Below are positions 43,945 to 51,978 of a DNA stretch of 64,000 bases, piece by piece. The DNA comes from Candidatus Flexifilum affinis (GTDB lineage: Bacteria; Chloroflexota; Anaerolineae; Aggregatilineales; Phototrophicaceae), in NCBI GenBank assembly GCA_016713325.1, contig JADJPJ010000018.1:1-64000 (forward strand), read 5' to 3'. The translations under genes were made by a program, and so were the position numbers. Under the pieces are notes generated by a model. The model ran no database searches. It worked only from the letters and a program-made list of their open reading frames with translations, and was not told the origin of the DNA. How positions within the stretch are numbered: position 1 is the first letter of the stretch; each line of letters opens with the position of its first letter.

Positions 43945-44493
43945 GTGCAGATCTATCCCTACCGATATGCTCCGAACGCCGAAGTATCCGGCGTCGCCAT
44001 GAGCGCCATTTTCAACCATGCCCGCCGCGAAGAGGTCCTCGACAGTTTGCAGCGCTTCGGTCTGGAATATCTGGAACCGGACCAGTGGTACCCCGTCGAT
44101 CAGTTCATCAACATGTTTGCCGAATGGTTCCAGAGTCCGGCGGTCAGCACCAACCTGATCAGCGTGGGCATGGCGATGATCTACCACATGGAACTGCCGG
44201 AAATCGCCGAAAAAGAGAGCAGCATCGACAAGCTGCTCCTGCTGGGCGATCTGCATTCTCTCTATCATCGCAACGGCGATGTCGGCGGCTACTCCGTCGA
44301 GATGGTGTCGCCGAACACCATTCGCTTCACCGAAAACATCATCTGGCCCGACGACATGATTTACGGCTATCTGTACGGGGCGGCGCAGCACTTCTTCGGG
44401 AGGGGAGTGCACTTCGTTCTGCGCTATGCCGACGATCATGTGCGCCAGGAGATGGGTGGCGAGACGACCGTATTCGAGCTGACCTGGGAGTGA
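43945..44493 (+). CDS. Unknown 182-aa protein, first gene of the histidine-kinase operon
   Basis: The GTG at 43945 has GGAGG 8 bases upstream; the in-frame ATG 43930 overlaps that site and is less likely. Soluble, with no Cys or membrane segment. Segments include MSAIFNHARREEVLDSLQRFG, FINMFAEWFQSP, LISVGMAMIYHMELPE, GGYSVEMVSPNTIRF and YGAAQHFFGRGVHFVLRYAD. The alternation of a helical first half with a beta-rich second half is reminiscent of V4R/HNOB-type sensor folds, but I cannot assign it. The kinase starts 6 bases after its stop, suggesting a regulatory partner or ligand sensor. Confidence 0.7.
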   Translation: MQIYPYRYAPNAEVSGVAMSAIFNHARREEVLDSLQRFGLEYLEPDQWYPVDQFINMFAEWFQSPAVSTNLISVGMAMIYHMELPEIAEKESSIDKLLLLGDLHSLYHRNGDVGGYSVEMVSPNTIRFTENIIWPDDMIYGYLYGAAQHFFGRGVHFVLRYADDHVRQEMGGETTVFELTWE

Positions 44494-44499
44494 TGCACC

Positions 44500-46437
44500 A
44501 TGGAGATTACGCTGAAGCCTACGAGTTCCCCTCAACGAGCATCTTCTCCGAGCAGTACAGCGGCGCACCCACGCCGTACGCTGCGCCTCCGCCCTCTTCT
44601 GCTCATTCCGGTATTCGTCATTCTGATCGTCGTCATGCTCTACGTCGTCACCGATGGACAGAAGCAGCTCGAAGCCGCTTACTTCGTCGGCGAGATGGAC
44701 AACCTCACTGTCGCTTACGACCAGGTGATCACGGGCTACCAGCGTTCTGCGCAGATCATCTACAACGAGATCGTCAACCAGCCGGAAGTGCTTTCGCTGG
44801 TGGCCCAGGCCAATGGTGCGGCCGAAGAGGAACAGTCAGAATCGCGCGCCGCGCTCTATGATCTCCTCATTGAGCAGTACCGCCGGCTGGAAACCCTCAA
44901 CCTGCGCCAGCTCCACTTCCACCTTCCCGACAACACCAGTTTTCTGCGCTTCCACAGCCCGGAGAATTTTGGCGACAACCTGACCAACGTCCGCTTCACC
45001 ATCATGAAAGCCAACAGTGATCTGGTGCCCGTGGTCGGTTTTGAAGAAGGCCGCATCTTCAACGGCTTCCGCTATGTCTTCCCTCTGTTCTACGATGAAC
45101 AGCATGTCGGCAGCGTTGAAACCAGCGTCTCGTTTTCCGCTGTCCAGGCGGATCTGAACGAGTCGCTGCCGGGCGCCAGCAATTTCATGATCCGCTCCGA
45201 TGTCGTGCAGGCGACGGTGTTTCAGGACCAGCAGAGCAACTATGTGGTCAGCGACATCACTGAAGCCTATGCCTACGACCGTCCGGTCCTCGAAGCGTTC
45301 ACCGATGAAGACCTCTCCTGGGAGACCATCCAGTCCATCAATGCGGCGCTGGATGAAGCCGTCGTCACACGTTTGGAAGCCGGAGAGACCTTTTCCACGG
45401 CCCTCACCGTCGACGGCGTGGGCTACACGGCCACCTTCATGGGCGTGGACAATTTTCTGGGCGAGCATGTCGCGTACGTCCTGGCGTACAAAGCCGACAG
45501 CCTGATCCCCAGCAGTCGGGCCGGTCTGGTCGTCACGCAGGCCAGCATCATCGCCGCCGGGCTGGTCATCGTCCTGGCCCTGGTCTATCTCGACCGCAGC
45601 ACGATTTTCATCAACCGCCAGCGTGACCAACTTGCGGCGCAGAATACACGACTTGAACAGACGAACACCGCTCTTGATGCCGCCCGCCACCAGGCGGAAG
45701 CGGCCAACCAGCTCAAGAGCCAGTTCCTCGCCAATATGTCGCACGAACTGCGCACACCGCTCAACGCCATTCTCAACTTCACCCGCTTCGTCAGCGAGGG
45801 GATGATGGGCGAAGTCAACGAGGTGCAGGTCGAAACCCTGGGCAAAGTTGGCGACAACGGCAAGCATCTGCTCAGCCTGATCAACGATCTGCTCGACATC
45901 TCGAAGATCGAAGCCGGTCAGTTGAAGCTGTTTGTCGAGGATGACGTCAACCTGAGCAAGGAGTTCAACACTGCGGCCGATGTGGCTCAGTCGCTGCTGG
46001 CCGACAAGCCGGTTGAGCTGGTGAAGGAGATCGACGCCGACCTGCCGCTCATCGTGAGCGACCGGCGCCGCATCCGTCAGATTATGCTCAATCTGGTCTC
46101 CAACGCCTGCAAGTTTACCCAGGCCGGTAAGGTCACCGTGAGTTTGCGGCGCAGCGGCGACGAGCTGATTTTCAGCGTTTCAGACACCGGGCCTGGTATC
46201 GCGCCGGAGGATCATGAACTGATCTTCGAGACCTTCCGCCAGGCGGAACAGGGATTGAAGCACGGCGGCTCCGGCCTGGGTCTGCCGATCTCGCGCCGGT
46301 TGGCCGTCATCCTTGGGGGCAGACTCGATATGGAGAGTGCGCCAGGAAAGGGCGCGGTCTTCACGCTGCACCTGCCGATCGCCTCCGATGCCCTGGTCCT
46401 GATGAAGCACGATCAGGATTCGCTGGTTCCGGCCTAA
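44500..46437 (+). CDS. Membrane sensor histidine kinase
   Basis: 645 aa. TM1 about 32-51 (LLLIPVFVILIVVMLYVV), a large extracellular sensor (about 52-345) with LRFHSPENFGDNLTNVR and VGSVETSVSFSAVQADL, resembling double-Cache-like sensors, and TM2 about 350-368. A coiled coil (QLAAQNTRLEQTNTALDAA) leads to HisKA FLANMSHELRTPLNAI with phospho-acceptor H415, then the ATPase with LVSNACKFTQAGKV (N box), VSDTGPGIAPEDHE (G1), FRQAEQGLKHGGSGLGLPIS (F/G2). Directly followed by two receiver genes. Confidence 0.93.
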   Translation: MEITLKPTSSPQRASSPSSTAAHPRRTLRLRPLLLIPVFVILIVVMLYVVTDGQKQLEAAYFVGEMDNLTVAYDQVITGYQRSAQIIYNEIVNQPEVLSLVAQANGAAEEEQSESRAALYDLLIEQYRRLETLNLRQLHFHLPDNTSFLRFHSPENFGDNLTNVRFTIMKANSDLVPVVGFEEGRIFNGFRYVFPLFYDEQHVGSVETSVSFSAVQADLNESLPGASNFMIRSDVVQATVFQDQQSNYVVSDITEAYAYDRPVLEAFTDEDLSWETIQSINAALDEAVVTRLEAGETFSTALTVDGVGYTATFMGVDNFLGEHVAYVLAYKADSLIPSSRAGLVVTQASIIAAGLVIVLALVYLDRSTIFINRQRDQLAAQNTRLEQTNTALDAARHQAEAANQLKSQFLANMSHELRTPLNAILNFTRFVSEGMMGEVNEVQVETLGKVGDNGKHLLSLINDLLDISKIEAGQLKLFVEDDVNLSKEFNTAADVAQSLLADKPVELVKEIDADLPLIVSDRRRIRQIMLNLVSNACKFTQAGKVTVSLRRSGDELIFSVSDTGPGIAPEDHELIFETFRQAEQGLKHGGSGLGLPISRRLAVILGGRLDMESAPGKGAVFTLHLPIASDALVLMKHDQDSLVPA

Positions 46438-46479
46438 TGAAGTCGCAATTCGACCTGATAGCCTACAGGATGAAGCTCT

Positions 46480-46890
46480 ATGTTACCGCTGAAGGACAAA
46501 CGCATCTTCATTGTCGAGGATAATCTGGCCAACCGGGCCATCGAACAGATGATCCTCGAGCGGAATGGCGCGCGGACGGCGATTGAACGTTATGGCAAGG
46601 AGACGATTCAGCGCCTCCAAGCCTTCGCGCCGGTGGACATTATCGTCATGGACCTGATGCTGCCCGACGGCGTCAGCGGCTTCGACGTCGCGGACCAGGT
46701 GCGCAGCATACCCGAATTCCAGCAGATTCCGATCGTCGCCGTTTCGGCAAGCGATCCAGCCGAGTCGATGCCCCGGGCACGGGCCAAAGGCTTTGCCGGG
46801 TTCATCAGCAAACCCATCGATTTTGATACGTTCGCCCCGATGATCGCCCGCATTCTCGATGGCGAGAAGGTCTGGGCCGAAGGAGACTGA
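46480..46890 (+). CDS. Stand-alone response-regulator receiver
   Basis: 136 aa, CheY-like single domain. Acidic pair in FIVEDN, phospho-acceptor D58 in IVMDLMLPDGVSG, conserved Ser in VAVSASDP and Lys in FISKPIDF. No output domain, so it would act by protein contact or in a phosphorelay. It starts 42 bases after the kinase stop and is followed 2 bases later by another receiver. Confidence 0.9.
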   Translation: MLPLKDKRIFIVEDNLANRAIEQMILERNGARTAIERYGKETIQRLQAFAPVDIIVMDLMLPDGVSGFDVADQVRSIPEFQQIPIVAVSASDPAESMPRARAKGFAGFISKPIDFDTFAPMIARILDGEKVWAEGD

Positions 46891-46892
46891 AG

Positions 46893-47273
46893 ATGTTTGG
46901 CGTCCATGCTCTCATCATCGAAGACAATCAGGACAGTATCACCGTGCTGGGGCAGCTTCTGCGCGGCGAAGGGGCGACCTATTCGGCCGTGACACGCCCC
47001 AGCCAGCTCAGCATGGAGACGCTCGACGCCGCCAGCGTGATCTTTCTCGACCTGGATATGCCGGAGATGAATGGCTATCAGGTCTTCAAAATGCTGCGCG
47101 GCGAGTATGGCATTGCCGCGCCGATCATCGCCTACACAGTCAACACCAACGAGAAGGCCACAACCCGCCAGCTCGGGTTCGACGGCATGCTCGCCAAGCC
47201 GGTGGATGGGGCCTGCTTTCACGACCAGTGGGAGCGAATCCTGGCCGGCGAATCGATCTGGGATGACTGCTGA
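46893..47273 (+). CDS. Stand-alone response-regulator receiver, second copy
   Basis: 126 aa. Receiver signature IIEDNQDS, phospho-acceptor D53 in IFLDLDMPEMNGYQVF, Thr in IIAYTVNT and Lys in MLAKPVDG; no output domain. The switch Ser/Thr region is less typical (YTVNT). Last gene of the four-gene sensor operon; the spacer after it holds a GGGCGAGGC/GCCTCGCCC hairpin. Confidence 0.9.
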   Translation: MFGVHALIIEDNQDSITVLGQLLRGEGATYSAVTRPSQLSMETLDAASVIFLDLDMPEMNGYQVFKMLRGEYGIAAPIIAYTVNTNEKATTRQLGFDGMLAKPVDGACFHDQWERILAGESIWDDC

Positions 47274-47306
47274 CCTTTTGACAGAATCATGGGTCAGATT
47301 TGAATT

Positions 47307-47380
47307 GGGCGAGGCAGCGCCTCGCCCACTACGATAACGCGGATGATGTAGGGGCGACCGGCTGGATCACCCGCGTACGG
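47307..47380. repeat. Paired-hairpin family repeat after the sensor operon
   Basis: GGGCGAGGC (47307-47315) and GCCTCGCCC (47319-47327) form a perfect 9-base stem, then ACTACG; a second part begins GTAGGGGCGACC (about 47349) and ends in GGATCACCCGCGTACGG. Could double as the operon terminator. Confidence 0.55.
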
Positions 47381-47401
47381 TTCAGCCGGCTCAGACATGC
47401 C

Positions 47402-47869
47402 TTAGCCCAACGTCTGGGTGACGATGCGGAAGACCGGGATTGCCCCCGCCACTGCGGTGAACTCACTTAACGGAGCATCCTTGTTCACCGGCACGTGAGG
47501 TCGTGCGCCGGGAGCGCGCCGGAGGTATGCCTTCAGGATCGGTGGGCGCTGCGCAGCCGGCACCTCTTCCAAACGAACCTCTGTCCGACGGCCGGCCCGA
47601 ATGAAGGCCTTTCCTTGGGCCGCGCGTACGTTCAGCACCCATTGCACGTCTTCCCCCAACATCGACACCAGATAGCGCTGACCGTCCACCAGGGCGACCA
47701 CGACGGGCAGTGAAATGATCCGCCCGGACTTACGGCCGATGACTTCCAGGGTGACCAGGTAGTTCGGCAGAAGGCCCGAGGAATGGACCCAGCGCCAGCC
47801 CGCGTTAAGGATCTGGGCGATCCAGTTGGGGCGGTTGCCCCGGTACATCCAGCGCTTGAGATTCTGCAT
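47402..47869 (-). CDS. Deazaflavin (F420)-dependent nitroreductase-family protein
   Basis: 155 aa from the ATG at 47867-47869, after GGAGG. The fold signature LVTLEVIGRKSGRIISLPVVVALVDGQRYLVSMLGEDVQWVLNVRAAQGKAFIR is that of the DDN/DUF385 family, in which RKSG and the YLV-x-G-ED-W-NV segment bind reduced F420 or a related flavin. Members reduce nitro compounds, quinones or enones. Implies the host makes F420, though no F420 synthesis gene is in view. Single gene. Confidence 0.88.
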   Translation of the reverse strand: MQNLKRWMYRGNRPNWIAQILNAGWRWVHSSGLLPNYLVTLEVIGRKSGRIISLPVVVALVDGQRYLVSMLGEDVQWVLNVRAAQGKAFIRAGRRTEVRLEEVPAAQRPPILKAYLRRAPGARPHVPVNKDAPLSEFTAVAGAIPVFRIVTQTLG

Positions 47870-48031
47870 AGCGAGCCTCCGAGCAGAGTGAGTGACATGC
47901 TCCCCATTACGCTGATGGAAGCGGGTGAGTTGCGCTCTTGCGGCAGGGCGGCTCACGCTATAACGCCCATCCCTGGGAGGCCATATGTCTTGTGGCGCCA
48001 CGCCTATGGCGCCCATCCTATCAGGCCGATT

Positions 48032-48748
48032 TTATGGAGCTACGCCGGCAGCGCCAACATCTGCCCGCCAACTGTCGCCGGTGATGAGCACGACCGCCCG
48101 ACGCACCAGCAGGTAGCGGAGCCACTCCGTCATGCCGGCGCCCGTGCTGGCCGAAACCTCCAGCACCGGCATGTCGGGCCGAATGGAGCGGATCGCGCCC
48201 CGCACTGCCACACGGTTGTAGACGACAGTCCCCGCCAGATCGGTCTTGCTGATGACAGCCATATCGGACGAGCGGAAGATCGATGGATACTTCAGCGGTT
48301 GGTCTTCCCCTTCTGTCACCGAGAGCAGGACGGCGCGCACGTGTTCGCCGAGATCGGTTGCGGAGGGATGGGCGAGATCGCCGACATTCTCGATGAACAG
48401 AAAATCGAGTTCGTTCAGCCGCAACCCGTCCACATGCTGTTCGATCAACTGCGCGTCGAGATGGCTCTTCCCGGTGGCCAGGACGTGACGAACCGGCAGG
48501 CCGGTCGCTTCCAGACCGCTCGCGTCGCCGTTCGCCGTCAGATCGCCGACGAGGGCTGCGGCGCGGTAGCCGGTTTGTTTCAGAAGCAGCAGCGTCCGCT
48601 CCAGAAGCAAGGTTTTACCGCTTCCGGGGCTGGACACCAGATGGACGACGAGCAGGCGAGCGTTGGAAAAACGGGTGCGCAGTTTTCGGGCCAGATGATC
48701 GTTGTTGTCCAAATAACCAGTTCGCATCTCAAGTATTTTTGGCTGCAT
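48032..48748 (-). CDS. hypB: HypB-like nickel-incorporation GTPase
   Basis: 238 aa. SIMIBI-class GTPase: P-loop SSPGSGKT (39-46), GDLTANGD, ENVGDLAHP and ISKTDLAG, in the order of HypB, which delivers nickel to [NiFe] hydrogenase maturation. The usual metal ligands of the G domain are changed: the CH pair after TGK is S95-H96 (TGKSHLDA) and the Cys of ENVGNLVCP is H127. No His-rich N-terminus, hypA or hydrogenase genes are nearby. It may serve another nickel enzyme or another metal. Lies 95 bases downstream of the DinB-like gene on the same strand. Confidence 0.87.
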   Translation of the reverse strand: MQPKILEMRTGYLDNNDHLARKLRTRFSNARLLVVHLVSSPGSGKTLLLERTLLLLKQTGYRAAALVGDLTANGDASGLEATGLPVRHVLATGKSHLDAQLIEQHVDGLRLNELDFLFIENVGDLAHPSATDLGEHVRAVLLSVTEGEDQPLKYPSIFRSSDMAVISKTDLAGTVVYNRVAVRGAIRSIRPDMPVLEVSASTGAGMTEWLRYLLVRRAVVLITGDSWRADVGAAGVAP

Positions 48749-48843
48749 AGTCTTCCTCAGTGTTGGCCGAAGCTTTGGCCGGCCATCTGCCGCTCGCGGA
48801 GGACTGAGCGCCGCGCGGACGGGCTCAGTCCTCCGCGATGCTC

Positions 48844-49302
48844 TTATGCGTGTGCCGCCTGGAAACGCTGTACATGTCGATGAATATGCCCTTCAATTTC
48901 GAGCAGGCGCTGGTCGATGCTCATATGATCGCCGTCGCGCTTGATCGGAAAATCGATGGACCAGTCCGGAAGCTGGTTGAGTGCTTCCACGAGGTCACGG
49001 TGCGCACAGGAGAACTCATGCGCCAGCATGACCATGCCGTAGGACGCGTATTCGCGACGCGCCCGCTGATTGATCTGCGCAAACGTGCCAACCAGCAGGG
49101 TGGGTTCATCCCCCTGTGCCAGATCGCGCAGTGTCCGCACGTACTGCTTATGCCAGAACACAAGCTGTGCGAGGACAGCATGTGCGCTCTGGTGCCCGTC
49201 GAACAGGGCCTCGTGTGCGGAGCCGAAGTAAGCGGCGGATTCCAGAACCGTCCGGTTGAGGCTTTCCAGAACTTCTTCTCTGGTGGGCGTCTTGACCAAC
49301 AT
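48844..49302 (-). CDS. DinB/ClbS-like four-helix protein
   Basis: 152 aa from ATG 49300-49302, after AAAGGA. Mostly helical with the DinB/YfiT plan: TREEVLESLNRTVLESAAYF, then AVLAQLVFWHKQYVRTLRDLAQGDEP and a C-terminal EIEGHIHRHVQRF, whose His residues could bind a divalent metal. Members transfer or hydrolyse thiol conjugates, or like ClbS/DfsB act on small molecules. The HypB-like gene follows on the same strand. Confidence 0.75.
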   Translation of the reverse strand: MLVKTPTREEVLESLNRTVLESAAYFGSAHEALFDGHQSAHAVLAQLVFWHKQYVRTLRDLAQGDEPTLLVGTFAQINQRARREYASYGMVMLAHEFSCAHRDLVEALNQLPDWSIDFPIKRDGDHMSIDQRLLEIEGHIHRHVQRFQAAHA

Positions 49303-49569
49303 TGAACGTCCTTTCTCATCCGACGTGGCAATCGCAAGGACTATCGGCCGAGTCGCGCGCAGGGCCGACAATACCTCTATCAATACCTTATAACAGTTTT
49401 GCCGCTGTGTTCTAGTTACAGATTTCACAAGTCAATCTGCTATTCATCACGGGTGCGTTTCCGCCGACAAGTCTGCACTTTGATTTTGCCCGGTGGGCGG
49501 CTATCGTTATGCCTGAGACAACCTGTGACAGGCTTCACAAGAAGCTGCCGCAACTGACGAGAGAAAGAC

Positions 49570-50628
49570 ATGATCAAGAAGCTGCTCGTGACCGGTTCCA
49601 GCGGACTGATTGGCTCGGAAGTGGTGACGTATTTCGACAGCCAGGGCTGGCAGGTCTTTGGCATCGACAACAACATGCGGGCCGATTTCTTCGGCGCGTC
49701 GGGAGACACCCGCTGGAATCAGCAGCGCCTGGAAAGCACCTGCCGCAGCTTCACCCATCACGAGATCGATGTCCGCGACCGGGCGGCGGTTATGGGCTGC
49801 CTGGACGCCCTGCGCCCGGACCTGATCGTGCACACTGCCGCCCAGCCCAGCCACGATCTGGCCGCGAGCCGGCCGTTCGACGATTTCGACGTGAACGCCG
49901 GCGGTACCCTGAATATGCTGGAAGCGGCGCGCCAGTTCACGCCCGAGGCGGTCTTCGTGCACATGTCGACCAACAAGGTCTACGGCGATGCGCCCAATGA
50001 GCTGCCGCTGGTCGAGCAGGAGACGCGCTGGGACTATGCCCGCCCCGAAGACTACCGGGGCATTCGCGAGGATTTTCGCATCGATCGCAGCAAGCATTCG
50101 CTGTTCGGCGCGTCGAAAGTGGCGGCGGATGTCATGGTGCAGGAGTACGGCCGCTACTTCGGCCTGCGCACCTGCTGTCTGCGCGGCGGCTGCCTGACCG
50201 GGCCGAATCACTCCGGCGTCGAGCTGCACGGCTTCCTGAGTTATCTGGTCAAGGTCAACGTGACCGATGGGCTGTATCGCATCTACGGCTATAAGGGGAA
50301 GCAGGTGCGCGACAACATTCACGCCTACGACGTGGCGCGCTTCATCGAGTGCTTTTATGCCAACCCGCGGGTAGGAGAGGTCTACAACCTGGGTGGCGGA
50401 CGCGGCAATTCGGTGTCGATCCTCGAGGCTTTCGACCGGGTGACCCAGTTGAGCGGCCGGACGATGCGCTACGAGTACAGCGACAAGAACCGCGAAGGCG
50501 ACCACATCTGCTATATCTCCGACCTGAGCAAGATGCAGACGCACTACCCGGATTGGGGCATCACCCGCTCGCTCGACGCCATTTTCGAGGAGATCCACGC
50601 CGCGTGGACCCAGCGGGTGAAGGGGTGA
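49570..50628 (+). CDS. NAD-dependent nucleotide-sugar epimerase (CDP-paratose 2-epimerase-like)
   Basis: 352 aa extended SDR. NAD-binding [34 protein letters not shown], and [17 protein letters not shown]. The catalytic YxxxK position reads SLFGASK, with Phe in place of Tyr, as I recall for the CDP-paratose/tyvelose-epimerase-like subgroup. Family-specific blocks follow: [31 protein letters not shown] and [16 protein letters not shown]. Likely makes a sugar nucleotide for surface glycans; substrate not certain. Single gene, convergent with the UroD-like gene. Confidence 0.88.
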   Translation: MIKKLLVTGSSGLIGSEVVTYFDSQGWQVFGIDNNMRADFFGASGDTRWNQQRLESTCRSFTHHEIDVRDRAAVMGCLDALRPDLIVHTAAQPSHDLAASRPFDDFDVNAGGTLNMLEAARQFTPEAVFVHMSTNKVYGDAPNELPLVEQETRWDYARPEDYRGIREDFRIDRSKHSLFGASKVAADVMVQEYGRYFGLRTCCLRGGCLTGPNHSGVELHGFLSYLVKVNVTDGLYRIYGYKGKQVRDNIHAYDVARFIECFYANPRVGEVYNLGGGRGNSVSILEAFDRVTQLSGRTMRYEYSDKNREGDHICYISDLSKMQTHYPDWGITRSLDAIFEEIHAAWTQRVKG

Positions 50629-50639
50629 GAACGTCTACC

Positions 50640-51620
50640 CTAACATCGTTCGGCCTCGTAGCGGAAAAACTCGGCCACGGCGTTGGCGTTCATGCCGTTG
50701 AAGATGCTGTTGCAGGTGGAAACCATGTAGCCGCCGTGGGGGGCGCCTTGCCTGAGGGCGCGATCCATCTCGGCCCGCACGGCGTCGAGGTTGTCATCGC
50801 ACAGAACATTCACATCGATGTTGCCTGCCAGCACTAAGTCTTTGCCAAATACCTGTTTCACCTGCCCCAGGTCGATACCGGCTCGCGGCTCCAACCCATG
50901 AACGCCGACGAATCCGGCCTCAATTGCCATCGGCAGCAGCGGCGCGATATTGCCGTCGCTGTGCCAGAGGAGCGGCACCCCTAAGGCGTCCACAATCCGG
51001 CGGTGGTATGGGAGCACGAATTCGCGCCACATGCCGAGGGAAATCATCGGGCCGCTCCCGTGCGCGGCATCATCCCCGAGGACGATGACCTCTGCGCCCA
51101 GGTCGGCCGCCTGCCGGAACAGCGCGATACACCAGTCGGTGCGGGCTTGCAGCAGCTTGTGGACAAACGCCGGGTCTTCGACCATGCAGACGAAAAAGCC
51201 TTCAAAGCCCATCGCCATATATCCGGCCATGAACGGACCGGCATGCGTCCCGAACATCAGGCAATGGTCGGGGTACTGGTCTTTGACCGCCGCAACCTGG
51301 TCCGCGTCAAAAAACTGACCGGCGTAAGCCAGCAGCGGGGTGTACTGCTCCAGAGCCGACTCGGAATCGACCACGCCATTGGCATAATGACCATCGACCC
51401 AGACGCGCCCCCACTCATCCACGCCAGACCGCCAGGCGTTGCTCCCGGCGGGAGTCTGGCTGGGCATCATGATGCTGTCCTGACCCAGGTTGACGTGGGC
51501 GCTGGCGGTATCGGTCTGTCCCAGTTCGGGGAGCAGGGCATCGATCCACACTTCAAAGCGGGGGACCCGGTCGGGGATTTCATGGCGGAGTGCCGCCTGT
51601 ACGCGTTCTCTGGGTTTCAT
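50640..51620 (-). CDS. Uroporphyrinogen-decarboxylase/MtaA-superfamily protein
   Basis: 326 aa. The start MKPRERVQAALRHEIPDRVPR is the classic opening of UroD-like proteins; MFGTHAGPF, GAEVIVLGDDAAHGSG, LWHSDGNIAPLLP and GNIDVNVL follow in family order. The true UroD active-site residues are not all in place, so it is more likely one of the broad corrinoid/methyltransferase or unknown-substrate relatives, as found repeated in Chloroflexota. Convergent with the epimerase gene, with 11 bases between the stops. Confidence 0.8.
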   Translation of the reverse strand: MKPRERVQAALRHEIPDRVPRFEVWIDALLPELGQTDTASAHVNLGQDSIMMPSQTPAGSNAWRSGVDEWGRVWVDGHYANGVVDSESALEQYTPLLAYAGQFFDADQVAAVKDQYPDHCLMFGTHAGPFMAGYMAMGFEGFFVCMVEDPAFVHKLLQARTDWCIALFRQAADLGAEVIVLGDDAAHGSGPMISLGMWREFVLPYHRRIVDALGVPLLWHSDGNIAPLLPMAIEAGFVGVHGLEPRAGIDLGQVKQVFGKDLVLAGNIDVNVLCDDNLDAVRAEMDRALRQGAPHGGYMVSTCNSIFNGMNANAVAEFFRYEAERC

Positions 51621-51727
51621 CGCCTACAGCCTATCCTGCACACTTTCACTGCACGCGCCCATGCAGCCTCTCGCCTTCGCTGGCCTCTTCGCGCGAGGGG
51701 TATCCGTCAGGAACAGCATGTCGCTGA

Positions 51728-51800
51728 TTTGGGCGGGCACATTGGCCCGCCCCTACACGACGTTCGGCGTCTGTACGGCAGACCCATGGGTCCGCCCTGC
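51728..51800. repeat. GTAGGGGCGGG-type paired-hairpin repeat
   Basis: GGGCGGGCACATTGGCCCGCCC closes with CTACACGACG; second part GTCTGTACGGCAGAC and GGGTCCGCCC. Reverse-oriented relative of 37018-37085. Part of the 358-base spacer 51621-51978, which also holds the repeat at 51839-51961 and no gene. Confidence 0.55.
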
Positions 51801-51838
51801 AAACACGGCTTCAGGCCTCTAAAACGTTCCTAAAAATC

Positions 51839-51961
51839 GGGCGGTTTTCTCGTGGGGGGGGAGTTTTGGCCGGCGGGGGGTGGGGGCGCAGAGCGGTCCC
51901 TACGAAGATGCGTTTTTGTGCCGCAACGAATGCAAAAGGGCAATTATCAGATACGCTCTAG
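51839..51961. repeat. Worn paired-hairpin repeat with conserved 65-nt tail
   Basis: The hairpin part is degraded into a G-rich stretch (GGGCGGTTTTCTCGTGGGG onward), but the tail 51897-51961 matches 32011-32075 at 63 of 65 positions, from TCCCTACGAAG to ACGCTCTAG. Much stronger conservation of the tail than of the hairpins. Confidence 0.75.
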
Positions 51962-51978
51962 CACTCAGACCCGGTTTG

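Noticed and set aside
48032..48748. HypB as evidence of a hydrogenase locus
   Set aside because: No hydrogenase subunits or other hyp genes nearby, and the metal ligands are altered.
49303..49569. Possible tRNA or small RNA in the spacer before the epimerase gene
   Set aside because: No cloverleaf arms or TTCGA-type loop found; only a CCTGT-GACAGG-like palindrome near 49524 and AT-rich promoter-like sequence.
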